From CATQHS01 sp965203375 (GTDB lineage: Bacteria; Actinomycetota; Acidimicrobiia; Acidimicrobiales; Aldehydirespiratoraceae), in NCBI GenBank assembly GCA_965203375.1, contig OZ241886.1, positions 2,914,001-2,978,000 of the forward strand: 64,000 nt of DNA, given 5' to 3'. The notes under the pieces were generated by a model. That model was not told the DNA's origin and searched no databases. It worked only from the letters and a program-made list of their open reading frames with translations. The translations under genes were made by a program, and so were the position numbers. Positions 24,354 through 33,781 of this stretch are shown here, piece by piece. Position 1 is the first letter of the stretch. Each line of letters begins with the position of its first letter.

Positions 24354-27319
24354 TGGCGCGACCGGCCACGACCATGCCCGGAGGAGGGGGAAGCCGGTTC
24401 GGGCGCCGCGGGCGGATCATCGCCCTGGCCGTGTTCGCCGGGCTGGTGGTGCTGGGCCTCTCGCTGCGGGGCATCGCCCGCTTCTACACCGACTACCTGT
24501 GGTTCGACTCGCTGGAGCGCACCGACGTGTGGGGGCGGGTGCTGGTGGCCAAGATCGCGCTGGCCCTGATCTTCGGCGCCGCCTTCTTCGTGCTGATGTG
24601 GTTGAACCTGCTCATCGCCGACCGGCTGGCCCCCCGGTCCCGGCCCCCCGGGCCCGAGGAGGAGCTGCTGAGCCGCTACCACGCGGCGGTGAGGGGCAGG
24701 ACCATGCTGGTGCGCACGGCCGTGTCGCTGCTGTTCACCTTCATGGTCTGCGCCGGGGTGTCGAGCCAGTGGGAGAAGTGGCTGCTGTTCGTCAACCGCA
24801 AGGACTTCGGCATCGACGACCCGCTGTTCAACACCGACATCGGCTTCTACGTCTTCCAGCTCCCGTTCCTGTCCTTCGTGGTGGGCTGGGCCTTCGCCGC
24901 CTTCGTCGTCATCTTCCTGTTGGTGGCCGCCGCCCATTACGTGAACGGCGGCATCCGCGTCCAGACCCCGGTCAGGGGCGCGGAGCGGGTCACCCCGCAG
25001 GTGAAGGTGCACCTCTCGGCCATCCTGGCCGTGCTGGCCCTCATCAAGGCGGCCGACTACTGGCTGGCCCGCTACGAGCTCACCACCTCTAGCTCGGGCG
25101 TGGTCGACGGCGCCCTCTACACCGACGTGAACGCCCGGCTCCCGGCCCTGGGGCTGCTGCTGCTCATCTCGCTGTTCGCCGTCGTGCTGCTGGTGGTGAA
25201 CCTCCGGCGGCGGGGCTGGGTGCTGCCGGTGCTGGCCGTGGGGCTGTGGGCCTTCGTGGCCGTCGTGGTGGGCGGCATGTACCCGGCCTTCGTGCAGCGG
25301 TTCCGGGTCGATCCCAACGAGACGGCCCGGGAGGCCGAGTACACGATCGACAACATCGCGGCCACCCGGTCCGCCTACTCGCTGACCCCGGGCGCCGACG
25401 TGGCCCTCGAGGAGTTCAACTACCGCGAGAACCTGGACCCCGCCCAGATCCGGTCGGCGGAGCCCACCGTACGCAACGCCCGGATCCTCGACCCCGTCAC
25501 CCTCACCGACACGTTCGAGAAGGACCAGGGCGAGCGCGACTTCTACCAGTTCTCGGAGGTCCTCGACGTGGACCGCTACGAGATAGACGGCGAGCTGACC
25601 CAGGTGGTGCTGGCCGCCCGGGAGCTGAACCTGAGCGAGCTGAGCTCGTGGGAGCGCCAGCACGTGGCCATCACCCACGGCTACGGGCTGGCCATGGCCC
25701 AGGCCAACGTCACCGACGTCAGGGGCAGCCCCGAGTTCGTCACCGCGGGCCTGCCCGTGGACGTGGACCCCCGCCTGGGCATCGATCTGACCGAGCCCCA
25801 GATCTACGTGGGCGAGAACATCTCGGGCTACGCGCTGGTGGGCGCCACCCGAGACGAGGTGGACTACGTCGACGGCAACGGCCAAGACGTCAGCTTCCGC
25901 TACGACGGAGAGGGCGGCGTGGCCATGGGCTCGTTCCTGCGGCGGACCGCGTTCGCGCTGCGCTTCGCCGAGCTCGACCCGCTGATCTCAAACTTCGTGG
26001 GCGGCGAGACCAGCATCATCTACCTGCGCGACGTGCGGGAGCGGGTGTCGCAGGTGATCCCGTTCCTGGAGCTGGACTCCGACGTGTACCCGGTGGTGTT
26101 CGAGGGCCGCATCCACTACGTGGTCGACGCCTACACCACCACCGGCGGCTACCCGTACTCCCAGAAGGCCGACACCAGGGGCCTGGCGGACGGAGCCGAC
26201 CTGCAGGCGGCGGGGACCAACTACGTTCGCAACTCGGTCAAGGCCATAGTCGACGGCTACGACGGCGACGTGACCCTGTACGTGATGCCGGGGCGGGACC
26301 CGATCATCGAGGCCTGGCAGGGCGCCTTCCCCGACCTCTTCGAGGACTTCGAGACCATGCCGGCCGAGCTGCGCGACCATCTCCGCTACCCGCACGACCT
26401 GTTCACCGTGCAGACCAACATGTGGGCCTCCTACCAGGTGACCGAGCCGGAGGCGCTGATCATCGGCACCGAGAAGTGGGCGGTGGCCCAGGACCCGGGC
26501 CGCAGCGTCGCCGCCGGCAACACCGCCGAGACGGTGGTGGACGAGACCGGGGTGGTCAGCAGCCGGGAGCGGCGGGTGTCGGCCTACTACTCGCTCATCC
26601 AGTTGCCGGGCGAGGAGGACGTGTCGTACGTGATCCTGCGCTCCTTCGTGCCGGTGTCCGACGACGACAGCCGCAAGGAGCTGACCGCCTTCATGGTGGC
26701 CGAGACCCGCCCGGACGGGTCCTCGAGGCTGGTGTCCTATGAGATGTCCAACCTGCTGGCCCCCGGCCCGGCCATCGTGGCCTCCAACATCTCCACCAAC
26801 CCCGAAATCAGCGCCCGTCTCACCCTGCTCAACGACCAGGGCTCCTCGGTGGACTTCGGGGACCTGCTGCTGCTGCCGGTGGACGATTCGGTGCTGTACG
26901 TGCGGTCCCTGTACGTGAGGGCCCAGGGCACCCAGATCCCGCTGCTGGCCGGGGTGATCGCGGCGGTGGGCGACCGCACCGCCCTGGCCGACACCTTCGA
27001 GGAGGCGCTGGAGGCGCTGTACCCGAACGAGGACTTCAGCGACATCATCCTGCCCCCCGCGGCCGACCTGGGCTCCCAGCCCGGCCCCGACCCTGCCCCG
27101 GCACCCGACCCAGAGACCGACCCGGCGCCCGACGGCGAGCAGCCGGACCCGGGCGATTCCGACGTGGCCGACCTCGTCGCCCGGCTGCAGGAGCTCCAAG
27201 CCCGGCAGGCCGAGACCTCGGCCTCGATAGAGTCCCTGATCGACCAGATCCTCGAGCAGCTCGACCCGCCCGCCGACCAGGGGAGCGCCGACGAGCCCGA
27301 GCCCGAATCGGACGCCTGA
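24353..27319 (+). CDS. UPF0182 (COG1615) large membrane protein
   Basis: 988 residues from the ATG overlapping the previous stop. About seven membrane segments fill residues 20-310 (first span IIALAVFAGLVVLGLSLRGI; then FYTDYLWFDSLERTDVW, typical of the family), followed by a large extracytoplasmic domain (about 320-910) and an acidic Pro/Asp tail with a short coiled coil (ELQARQAETSASIESLIDQI). UPF0182 proteins are widespread in actinobacteria and cyanobacteria and have no established function. Length is normal. The overlap with the DivIVA-like gene suggests a joint envelope or division-related role; that is inference. Confidence 0.88.
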   Translation: MARPATTMPGGGGSRFGRRGRIIALAVFAGLVVLGLSLRGIARFYTDYLWFDSLERTDVWGRVLVAKIALALIFGAAFFVLMWLNLLIADRLAPRSRPPGPEEELLSRYHAAVRGRTMLVRTAVSLLFTFMVCAGVSSQWEKWLLFVNRKDFGIDDPLFNTDIGFYVFQLPFLSFVVGWAFAAFVVIFLLVAAAHYVNGGIRVQTPVRGAERVTPQVKVHLSAILAVLALIKAADYWLARYELTTSSSGVVDGALYTDVNARLPALGLLLLISLFAVVLLVVNLRRRGWVLPVLAVGLWAFVAVVVGGMYPAFVQRFRVDPNETAREAEYTIDNIAATRSAYSLTPGADVALEEFNYRENLDPAQIRSAEPTVRNARILDPVTLTDTFEKDQGERDFYQFSEVLDVDRYEIDGELTQVVLAARELNLSELSSWERQHVAITHGYGLAMAQANVTDVRGSPEFVTAGLPVDVDPRLGIDLTEPQIYVGENISGYALVGATRDEVDYVDGNGQDVSFRYDGEGGVAMGSFLRRTAFALRFAELDPLISNFVGGETSIIYLRDVRERVSQVIPFLELDSDVYPVVFEGRIHYVVDAYTTTGGYPYSQKADTRGLADGADLQAAGTNYVRNSVKAIVDGYDGDVTLYVMPGRDPIIEAWQGAFPDLFEDFETMPAELRDHLRYPHDLFTVQTNMWASYQVTEPEALIIGTEKWAVAQDPGRSVAAGNTAETVVDETGVVSSRERRVSAYYSLIQLPGEEDVSYVILRSFVPVSDDDSRKELTAFMVAETRPDGSSRLVSYEMSNLLAPGPAIVASNISTNPEISARLTLLNDQGSSVDFGDLLLLPVDDSVLYVRSLYVRAQGTQIPLLAGVIAAVGDRTALADTFEEALEALYPNEDFSDIILPPAADLGSQPGPDPAPAPDPETDPAPDGEQPDPGDSDVADLVARLQELQARQAETSASIESLIDQILEQLDPPADQGSADEPEPESDA

Positions 27320-27435
27320 GGCCGAGGCAACCTGACAGCGGGCCCGGGGACCGCGGCCGAAGAAGCGGGTTGAAGAAGCGGGTTCGGGCCTGAGGCCTTC
27401 GGAGCCTGAGGCCTCGGGTCTAGGCGACCGTCGTT

Positions 27436-28926
27436 TCAGTCTTGGAAGGCGTCCGCCGACCGGCGGCGGGCGTCCCAGGCCTCTGGCCCGTAGCCCACGG
27501 CCTCCAGCAGCGGCGTCAGGCGGCCGTCGGGGCCTCTGACCTCCACCCCGCTGGGGTCGACCAGGGACGGGTGAGTCGAGCCCATGGCCTGGGCCAGCCG
27601 GGACAGCTCGGCCCGCAGGCCGGCCACGTAGTTGGCCAGCCGCACCGACTTGTCGGCCGGGTCCAGGCCCCGGGCCAGCCACCGGCCCTGGGTGGCCACC
27701 CCGGTGGGGCAATGGCCGGTGTGGCAGCGCTGGGCCTGGATGCAGCCGACGGCCATCATGGCCTCCCGGCCGACGTTGATCAGATCGACGCCCATGGCCA
27801 TGGCCATCATGGCCTCGGGGGCGAATCCGAGCTTGCCCGAGCCCACGAACACGACGTCGCGGTGCAGGTCCGCCGCGACGAAGGTCTGGTACACCTCGGC
27901 GAAGCCGGCCCGGAACGGCAGGGCCACGTGGTCGGTGAAGGTGAGCGGCCCGGCCCCGGTCCCGCCCTCGCCGCCGTCGACGGCGATGAAGTCGGGGCCC
28001 CGGCCGGTGGAGGCCATGTGCCAGGCCAGCTCGACCCAGAAGCTGCGGACCCCTACGGCGGACTTGATCCCCACCGGCAGCCCGCTGGCGTCGGCCAGCC
28101 GCTCCACGAAGTCGACCAGGCCGGCCACGTCGTCGAACTCGGGATGGCGGTTGGGGCTGCGCACGGTCACGCCCACCGGCACCCCCCGGGCCGCGGCGAT
28201 GGCGGGCGTCACCTTGGCCCCCGGCAGCACGCCGCCCAGGCCGGGCTTGGCCCCCTGGCTGAGCTTCACCTCGATGGCCTTCACCGGGGCCGAGGCGACC
28301 GAGTCCATGAAGGCGTCCATGCTGAAACGGCCGTCGGGGCCGCGGGCCCCGAAGTATCCGGTGCCGATCTGGAACACCAGGTTGCCTCCGCCGCGGTGGT
28401 GGCGGCTGATGCCGCCCTCCCCGGTGTTGTGGAGGCAGCCGGCCAGGGCCGACCCCCGGTTCAGGGCCTCCACGGCCGGCCCCGACAGCGACCCGTAGGA
28501 CATCCCCGAGATGTTGACGATCGACGAGGGCCTGAAGGCGCCGGGCCGGTCCCGCCAGGCGCCCATCACCTTGACCGCGGCCACATCGGATTCGGGCTCG
28601 GCGCCGGGCGGGAACCCGGCGTGGCGGAAGAACACGTAGCCCTCGGCGTCGAGGCGGTTGTCGGAGCCGAACCCGAAGTAGGGGTTCTCGTTCTTGGCCG
28701 TGGCGTAGACCCACCGGCGGCGGTTGCGGTTGAAGGGGCGCTCCTCGTCGTTGTCGCTGACGATGTACTGGCGCAGCTCGGGGCCGAAGGACTCCAGCAT
28801 GTAGCGCAGATGCCCGATGATCGGGAAGTTCCGCAGCACCGCGTGCTTCTTCTGGACGAGGTCGTGGACGGTCACCAGCGCAAGCAGGACGACAACCGCC
28901 GCCAGCGCCCACAACCACCAGGCCAC
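27436..28926 (-). CDS. FMN-binding glutamate synthase family protein (GltB central domain-like)
   Basis: 496 residues. One N-terminal membrane span (2-20) is followed by the FMN-binding barrel of glutamate synthase: SIVNISGMSYGSLSGPA, GEGGISRHH, KLSQGAKPGLGG, DGGEGGTGAGP and FVGSGKLGFAPEA, with a cysteine cluster CIQAQRCHTGHCPTG near 395 that would hold a 3Fe-4S centre. There is no glutaminase domain. Such stand-alone proteins are annotated as glutamate-synthase-like oxidoreductases; the real substrate is not known. Convergent with UPF0182; the spacer 27320-27435 holds short repeats (GAAGAAGCGGGTT twice, GCCTGAGGCC twice) that could fold as a terminator. Confidence 0.88.
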   Translation of the reverse strand: MAWWLWALAAVVVLLALVTVHDLVQKKHAVLRNFPIIGHLRYMLESFGPELRQYIVSDNDEERPFNRNRRRWVYATAKNENPYFGFGSDNRLDAEGYVFFRHAGFPPGAEPESDVAAVKVMGAWRDRPGAFRPSSIVNISGMSYGSLSGPAVEALNRGSALAGCLHNTGEGGISRHHRGGGNLVFQIGTGYFGARGPDGRFSMDAFMDSVASAPVKAIEVKLSQGAKPGLGGVLPGAKVTPAIAAARGVPVGVTVRSPNRHPEFDDVAGLVDFVERLADASGLPVGIKSAVGVRSFWVELAWHMASTGRGPDFIAVDGGEGGTGAGPLTFTDHVALPFRAGFAEVYQTFVAADLHRDVVFVGSGKLGFAPEAMMAMAMGVDLINVGREAMMAVGCIQAQRCHTGHCPTGVATQGRWLARGLDPADKSVRLANYVAGLRAELSRLAQAMGSTHPSLVDPSGVEVRGPDGRLTPLLEAVGYGPEAWDARRRSADAFQD

Positions 28927-28935
28927 GGCCGAACG

Positions 28936-29142
28936 CTAGCCCTCTGGCACCGAGGCGGGCACCACCCCCTGGGTCACCGCGGTGGCCCGCGCCCCGGTTG
29001 TCACCTAGCCCTCTGGCGCCGGGGCGGGGCATCACCCCCGGGTCACGGCGGTGGCCGGCACCCCGGGCACGCCCTAGCCGTCGGAGGCTGATCCGGCGGG
29101 CATCACCACCAAGTCGTCGGCGTGGATCACGATGTGGCTCCG
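28936..29142. repeat. 69-bp tandem repeat copied from the proB 3' end
   Basis: CTAGCC, the reverse complement of the proB stop region, occurs at 29074 (the true proB stop), 29005 and 28936, exactly 69 bases apart. The units share further blocks such as GCGGGCATCACC / GGGGCATCACC. The two downstream units are diverged copies of the last 23 codons of proB. Confidence 0.7.
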
Positions 29143-30216
29143 GTCCGGGGCCAGCTCGCCGCTGCGCCGGCCGGCCGTCTCCCGCAACTCGTCGCTGCTG
29201 GGGCGGGTCAGGCCCCTGGCGAACACCGAGCCCCCCGCCTCCCGCACCCCCACCGGCGCTCCGGCTCCGAAGTCGCCGACGACGTCGGTCACCCCGATGG
29301 CCAGCAGCGACTTGCCCCGCTCCAGCGCGGCCCGGGCCCCGGCGTCGACCGCCACTTCGCCCTGCGGCTCCACCGCGAACCCGATCCACAGCTTGCGGGC
29401 CGGCAGGCGGTCGGGCCGGGCCCTCACCACGGTGCCCACCCCGTCGGCGCCGGACAAGGCGTCGGCCAGCACGCCGTCCCGGCGGGCGTTGGCGATCACG
29501 GTCTTCACCCCCGACCAGGAGGCGATCCGGGCCGCGGTGAGCTTGGAGGCCATGCCCCCGCTGCCCCGCTGCGTCCCGGCCCCCCCGACCCGCTCCTCAA
29601 GCCGAGAGTCGATCTCAGTGATCTCGGATATGAGCGAGGCCTCGGCGTCGGTGCGGGGATCGGCGGTCAGCACCCCCTCGGTGTCGGTGAGCAGCACCAG
29701 CAGGTCGGCGTGGACCAGGTTGGCCACCAGAGCCGCGATCCGGTCGTTGTCGCCCCAGCGGATCTCGTCGTCGGCGATGGCGTCGTTCTCGTTGACCACC
29801 GGGACCACACCCAGCTCCAGCAGCTTGTTCAGGGTGGTCATGGCGTGGACGTACTGGGAGCGGATGATGAAGTCCAGCGGGACCAGCAGCACCTGGCCGG
29901 CCACCAGGCCGTGGCGGGCCAGGGCGTCGTTGTAGACGCCCATGAGCGCGATCTGGCCGACGGTGGCCACCGCTTGGAGGGTGGTCATGTCGGTCGGCCG
30001 ACGGCCGGCGAACCCCAGCCCGGGCAGTCCCGCGGCGATGGCCCCGCTGGTCACCACCACCACCTGACAGCCCTCGGCTCTCAGCTCGGCCACCTGGCCG
30101 CACAGCTCGGCGATCACCGCCGAGTCGAGGGCCCCGGCGTCGTCGGTGACCGAAGAGGTGCCGATCTTGACCACCACCGTGCGGCCCGGCGCCCCTTCGC
30201 CCCCCGTTGCCGTCAC
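29074..30216 (-). CDS. proB: Glutamate 5-kinase ProB
   Basis: 380 residues. Catalyses the first step of proline synthesis, phosphorylating glutamate in the cytoplasm. Amino-acid-kinase motifs: VVKIGTSSVTDDAG at the N terminus, VVTSGAIAAGLPGLG near 55, NENDAIADDEIRWGDNDRI near 140 and GSGGMASKLTAARIA near 218. A C-terminal PUA domain (about 285-365) is present, as in most bacterial ProB. Downstream of obg on the same strand with a 40-base gap, the usual bacterial order; proA is not in the window. Confidence 0.95.
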   Translation of the reverse strand: MTATGGEGAPGRTVVVKIGTSSVTDDAGALDSAVIAELCGQVAELRAEGCQVVVVTSGAIAAGLPGLGFAGRRPTDMTTLQAVATVGQIALMGVYNDALARHGLVAGQVLLVPLDFIIRSQYVHAMTTLNKLLELGVVPVVNENDAIADDEIRWGDNDRIAALVANLVHADLLVLLTDTEGVLTADPRTDAEASLISEITEIDSRLEERVGGAGTQRGSGGMASKLTAARIASWSGVKTVIANARRDGVLADALSGADGVGTVVRARPDRLPARKLWIGFAVEPQGEVAVDAGARAALERGKSLLAIGVTDVVGDFGAGAPVGVREAGGSVFARGLTRPSSDELRETAGRRSGELAPDRSHIVIHADDLVVMPAGSASDG

Positions 30217-30256
30217 CGGTCCTCCTCGCCGCCGCCGACAGCCCGTCTAGGCGCAG

Positions 30257-31579
30257 TCACCGGTCCTCCTCGTAGGTGAAGGTGAGGTCGCCGATGTGGA
30301 CGACGTCGCCGGGGGCGGCGCCGGCTTTGGCCAGGGCCTTGTCGACTCCCAGCCGGTCGAGCCGGCTTTGGGCGTAGGCCAGCGCCTCGGGGTCGGTCAG
30401 GTCGCTGAGGGCCACGGCCCGGACGGCGGCGCGGCCGCTCACCACCCATGATCCGTCGTCGGAGCGGGACACGCCGATCTCTCTCACCTCCGGCCGGTGG
30501 ACCACCGCGCCGGTCGGGGCGGGCTCGGCCGTCCGGGCCGCGGTCACCATCCGGGCCAGCTCGCCCGTGACCTCGGACACTCCCAGACCGGTCACCGACG
30601 AAACCCTCAGACCTCCGAAGCCGCCTCCGGCGGCCGTCTCGTCCACCCGCCGTGCTACGCGGCGACTTTCGGCGCTCGTCTCGGCGGCCGGCGGCTCCTC
30701 GCGGCCGACTCCGGGGGCCAGATCGGCCCGGCTGCCCACCACCAGCCGGGGGCGGTCCAAGAGATCGGGTCGGTAGCGCTCCAGCTCGCCGAGCAGCACC
30801 GCCTGCTGCTCGGCCGGGGGCGGGGCCGCGCCGGGGGCCAGGTCCAACATGATCAGCAGCACCCGGGCCCGCTCGATGTGGCGGAGGAACCGGTGGCCGA
30901 GGCCCCGGCCCTCGCTGGCCCCCGAGACCAGGCCGGGCACGTCGGCCAGCACCATCTCGGTGTCGTCGGTGCGGACCACGCCCAGATTCGGCTCCAGGGT
31001 GGTGAACGGGTAGTCGGCGATCTTGGGCTTGGCCGCCGACACCCGGCTGATGAAGGTGGACTTGCCCACGTTGGGCAGCCCGACGATGGCCGCGTCGGCC
31101 AGCAGCTTCAGCTCCAGCCGCAGCCATCGGCTCTCCCCCCGCTCGCCCTGCTCGGCGAAGGCGGGGGCCCGGCGGCGGTTGGTCAGGAACCGGGCGTTGC
31201 CCCGGCCCCCCTCCCCGGCCCGGGCGGCCAGCCAGCGGTCGCCGTGGCCGCAGAGGTCGGCCAGCGGTTCGCCGGTTTCGTGGTGGCGCACCACGGTCCC
31301 CACCGGGACCGGCACTTCGAGGTCGGCCCCCCGGGCCCCGTGGCGCTTGTTGCCGCTGCCGTGGCGGCCGTCGCCGGCCCGGCGGTGGGGGTGGTCCCTG
31401 AACGACAGCAGCGACGCCACGTTGCGGTCGGCCACCAGCCAGACCTCGCCGCCCCGGCCGCCGTCGCCGCCGGCCGGCCCGCCCCGGGCCACGTGGGCCT
31501 CGCGCCGGAAGGCCACGCACCCCGCTCCCCCGTCGCCGGCCCGGACGTTGAGGTTGCACTCGTCCACGAAGTTGGACAC
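30257..31579 (-). CDS. obg: Obg-family GTPase ObgE/CgtA
   Basis: 440 residues. Glycine-rich Obg fold (1-158: RAGDGGAGCVAFRREAHV, GGDGGRGGEVWLVAD), GTPase domain with G1 GLPNVGKSTF, G2 region DYPFTTLEPNLG and G3 DVPGLV (160-330), and a C-terminal OCT domain (about 360-435: GRAAVRAVALSDLTDPEALA). Essential ribosome-assembly and stress GTPase. Normally follows rplU-rpmA directly; here a dNTPase gene on the opposite strand lies between rpmA and obg. Confidence 0.95.
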   Translation of the reverse strand: MSNFVDECNLNVRAGDGGAGCVAFRREAHVARGGPAGGDGGRGGEVWLVADRNVASLLSFRDHPHRRAGDGRHGSGNKRHGARGADLEVPVPVGTVVRHHETGEPLADLCGHGDRWLAARAGEGGRGNARFLTNRRRAPAFAEQGERGESRWLRLELKLLADAAIVGLPNVGKSTFISRVSAAKPKIADYPFTTLEPNLGVVRTDDTEMVLADVPGLVSGASEGRGLGHRFLRHIERARVLLIMLDLAPGAAPPPAEQQAVLLGELERYRPDLLDRPRLVVGSRADLAPGVGREEPPAAETSAESRRVARRVDETAAGGGFGGLRVSSVTGLGVSEVTGELARMVTAARTAEPAPTGAVVHRPEVREIGVSRSDDGSWVVSGRAAVRAVALSDLTDPEALAYAQSRLDRLGVDKALAKAGAAPGDVVHIGDLTFTYEEDR

Positions 31580-31718
31580 CCGGCCAGGCTAAAGCCCCCA
31601 GGCCCAGCCGGGGGGGCGCGCCCAAGCCGGCGTCGCCATCGGTGACGACAGCCTCGGCCAGGCACCCGGCCGGCGCCACCCGCTCTTGGGTGTCGGCGGC
31701 TGACCGTAAACTCATTCC

Positions 31719-32900
31719 ATGCCCGCCCGCCTCGAAGCCGCACTGGGCCCGACCGACCGGGAGCGCCTCGAAGCGCCCCAGGGTCCGACCGACCGGGAGC
31801 GGGGCTGGGCCGCCACCATGCAGGGCCCCTCGGTGGGCGGGTTCGAGGTGGCCCACCGCGACAGCCGGGCCCGGATCGAGCCCGGGCCGGTCTTGTCGCG
31901 CCGCGACCGCGAGGACTTCGAGGCCGTCGGGCTCCGCCCGGGCGCGACCCTCTCCGGCGGGGCGGGCCGGCGGGCCGTCGCCGAGGAGCCCGACCCGAAC
32001 CGGACCTGTTTCGAGCGGGACCGGGACCGGATCCTGCACGCGGCCGCTTTCCGGCGGCTGGCCGGCAAGACCCAGGTGTTCGTCTTCCCTGAGGACCATC
32101 AGCGAACCCGGCTCACCCATGCCCTGGAGGTGGCCCAGGTGGCTCGCAGCGTGGCCCGGGCCCTCCGGCTCAATGTGGCCTTGACCGAGGCCATAGCCCT
32201 GGGCCACGACTGCGGCCACGGGCCGGGCGGCCACGCCAGCGAGGACGCGCTCAGCCCCTTCCTCGACGACGGCTTCGACCATGCGGTGTGGGGCGCGGAC
32301 GTGACCATGACCCCGCTGAATCTCTGCGCCGAGACGCTGGACGGGATCCGCAACCACTCCTGGTCGCGGCCGGCGCCGTCCACCCCGGAGGGCGAGGTGG
32401 TGAGCTGGGCCGACCGCATCGCCTATGTGTGCCACGACTTCGAGGACGCGGTGGAAGCCCGGGTGGTGCGGACCGACCAGTTGCCGGAGCGGGTGGCCGA
32501 GCTGTGCGGCCGGTCGCGCCGGACCCAGCTCGCCGCCTTCGTAAACGCCATGATCTCCGCGGCTGAGCGCACCGGCCTGATCGGCATGGCCGACGAGCCG
32601 GCCGCGGCCCTGGCCGACTTCCGGGCCTTCAACTACGAGCGCATCTACCTGCGGCCCAGCTCTCGTCTCCAGGCCTCATACGTCATCGACATGCTCCGAG
32701 CCTTGGTCGACCACATCTGCGCCCGCCCGGACCGGCTCCCGGCCGACCGCCGGGAGCGGGCCGACGGCGGCGAAGGCATCCGGTGGGCCGCGGTGGAATG
32801 GGTGGCGGGCATGACCGACCGCTACGCGGTCCGCTCCGCCCGCCAGTGGCTCGACTACGACCCCGCCCGATTGCCCCGGGGCGTGGACCTCGACACCTGA
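31719..32900 (+). CDS. dgt: Deoxyguanosinetriphosphate triphosphohydrolase-like protein (HD domain dNTPase)
   Basis: 393 residues. The HD phosphohydrolase core starts near residue 95: ERDRDRILHAAAFRRLAGKTQVF, then RTRLTHALEVAQVARSVAR (His of the HD motif) and ALGHDCGHGPGGHASED. It hydrolyses dNTPs to nucleoside and triphosphate in the cytoplasm. The first ~90 residues are not part of the family and include a short tandem repeat (GPTDRERLEAPQ, GPTDRERG), so the true start could be a later codon. It is inverted relative to its neighbours and breaks the rplU-rpmA-obg-proB series. Confidence 0.88.
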   Translation: MPARLEAALGPTDRERLEAPQGPTDRERGWAATMQGPSVGGFEVAHRDSRARIEPGPVLSRRDREDFEAVGLRPGATLSGGAGRRAVAEEPDPNRTCFERDRDRILHAAAFRRLAGKTQVFVFPEDHQRTRLTHALEVAQVARSVARALRLNVALTEAIALGHDCGHGPGGHASEDALSPFLDDGFDHAVWGADVTMTPLNLCAETLDGIRNHSWSRPAPSTPEGEVVSWADRIAYVCHDFEDAVEARVVRTDQLPERVAELCGRSRRTQLAAFVNAMISAAERTGLIGMADEPAAALADFRAFNYERIYLRPSSRLQASYVIDMLRALVDHICARPDRLPADRRERADGGEGIRWAAVEWVAGMTDRYAVRSARQWLDYDPARLPRGVDLDT

Positions 32901-32971
32901 GAAGTAGCTCCCGGAGAGTTCGCCTCGGGCCAGCGACGGCGCCGACCGACACCCGAACTGAGGTTGCTCAA

Positions 32972-33037
32972 CCCTCAGTCGGCGATCACGTCAACGAGTT
33001 GCAGCCCTCAGTCGGCGATGACGTCGACGAGCTTGCG
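32972..33037. repeat. 33-bp tandem duplication of the rpmA 3' end
   Basis: The unit CCCTCAGTCGGCGATGACG and its continuation at 33005-33037 (carrying the rpmA stop codon at 33008) is repeated at 32972-33004 with only a few changes. The extra copy lies downstream of rpmA and is untranslated. Confidence 0.9.
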
Positions 33038-33259
33038 GCCCTGGCGGCGGCCGAACTTCACCCGGCCCGGGGCGGTGGCGAACAAGGTGTCGTCGCCGCC
33101 CCGGCCCACGTTCTCGCCGGGATGGAACTTGGTTCCCCGCTGGCGGACGATGATGGCCCCGGCCAGCACCTGGGTGCCGTCGTAGACCTTCACCCCGAGC
33201 CGCGACGCGTTGGAGTCGCGGCCGTTGCGGGTGGAGCCGCCGCCCTTGGTCTTGGACAT
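33008..33259 (-). CDS. rpmA: 50S ribosomal protein L27
   Basis: 83 residues with the L27 N terminus (MSKTKGGGSTRNGRDSNA), the core LAGAIIVRQRGTKFHPGENV and a C-terminal GRRQGRKLVDVIAD. It binds 23S rRNA near the peptidyl-transferase centre. It follows rplU with a 6-base gap. No N-terminal cleavage extension of the Firmicutes type is present. Confidence 0.97.
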   Translation of the reverse strand: MSKTKGGGSTRNGRDSNASRLGVKVYDGTQVLAGAIIVRQRGTKFHPGENVGRGGDDTLFATAPGRVKFGRRQGRKLVDVIAD

Positions 33260-33265
33260 CGTCGA

Positions 33266-33574
33266 TCAACCCCTCTCGATGGCCGTGATCTCTATGGTGG
33301 CCAGCGTCTGGCGGTGGCCCCAGCGCCGGCGCTGGTTGGACTTGCTCTTGTAGGTGAACCCGTTGATCTTCGGCCCCCGGTGCTCGTCCACGACCAGGGC
33401 TCTCACCGAGGCCCCGGCCAGGTCGGCGGGAGTGGCCAGCACCTCGTCCCCGTCCACGACCAGCACCGGCTCAAGGTCGACCTCGGCGCCGGGCTCGCCG
33501 ACCCGCTCCACCGCGAGCCGCTGCCCCTGCTCCACGCGGTACTGCTTGCCGCCGGTCCTCACCACTGCGTACAT
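33266..33574 (-). CDS. rplU: 50S ribosomal protein L21
   Basis: 102 residues from the ATG at 33574 (MYAVVRTGGKQYRVEQGQ), chosen because L21 normally begins MYA(I/V)V; a GTG-type extension four codons upstream adds nothing conserved. The signature KSKSNQRRRWGHRQ near the C terminus binds 23S rRNA. First gene of the rplU-rpmA pair. Confidence 0.97.
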   Translation of the reverse strand: MYAVVRTGGKQYRVEQGQRLAVERVGEPGAEVDLEPVLVVDGDEVLATPADLAGASVRALVVDEHRGPKINGFTYKSKSNQRRRWGHRQTLATIEITAIERG

Positions 33575-33781
33575 CAGGCTCTCCACCCTACCGACCAGAC
33601 TTCCCTACCGCGCGCCGACGGGATCGCCCATCACGGGCGACCGAGTAGACCGACGAGAGTCGCTGCTGGCCGAAAATCGGCTCAGAGGGTGTTCAGCTTC
33701 GGTTGTTGCACCGGGCTTGGGGGTTGAGGAGCATCGCGTCACGCGGGCATCAGCAGGCGGCGAGCCTGCCATACTGGCGCG

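Noticed and set aside
25988..29389. Minus-strand open frame of about 1,130 codons crossing UPF0182, the glutamate-synthase-like gene and proB
   Set aside because: Crosses three genes with clear families in other frames and has no domain of its own.
33575..33781. Possible RNA gene or leader upstream of rplU
   Set aside because: No tRNA cloverleaf, L21-leader-like hairpin or T-loop sequence could be made out.
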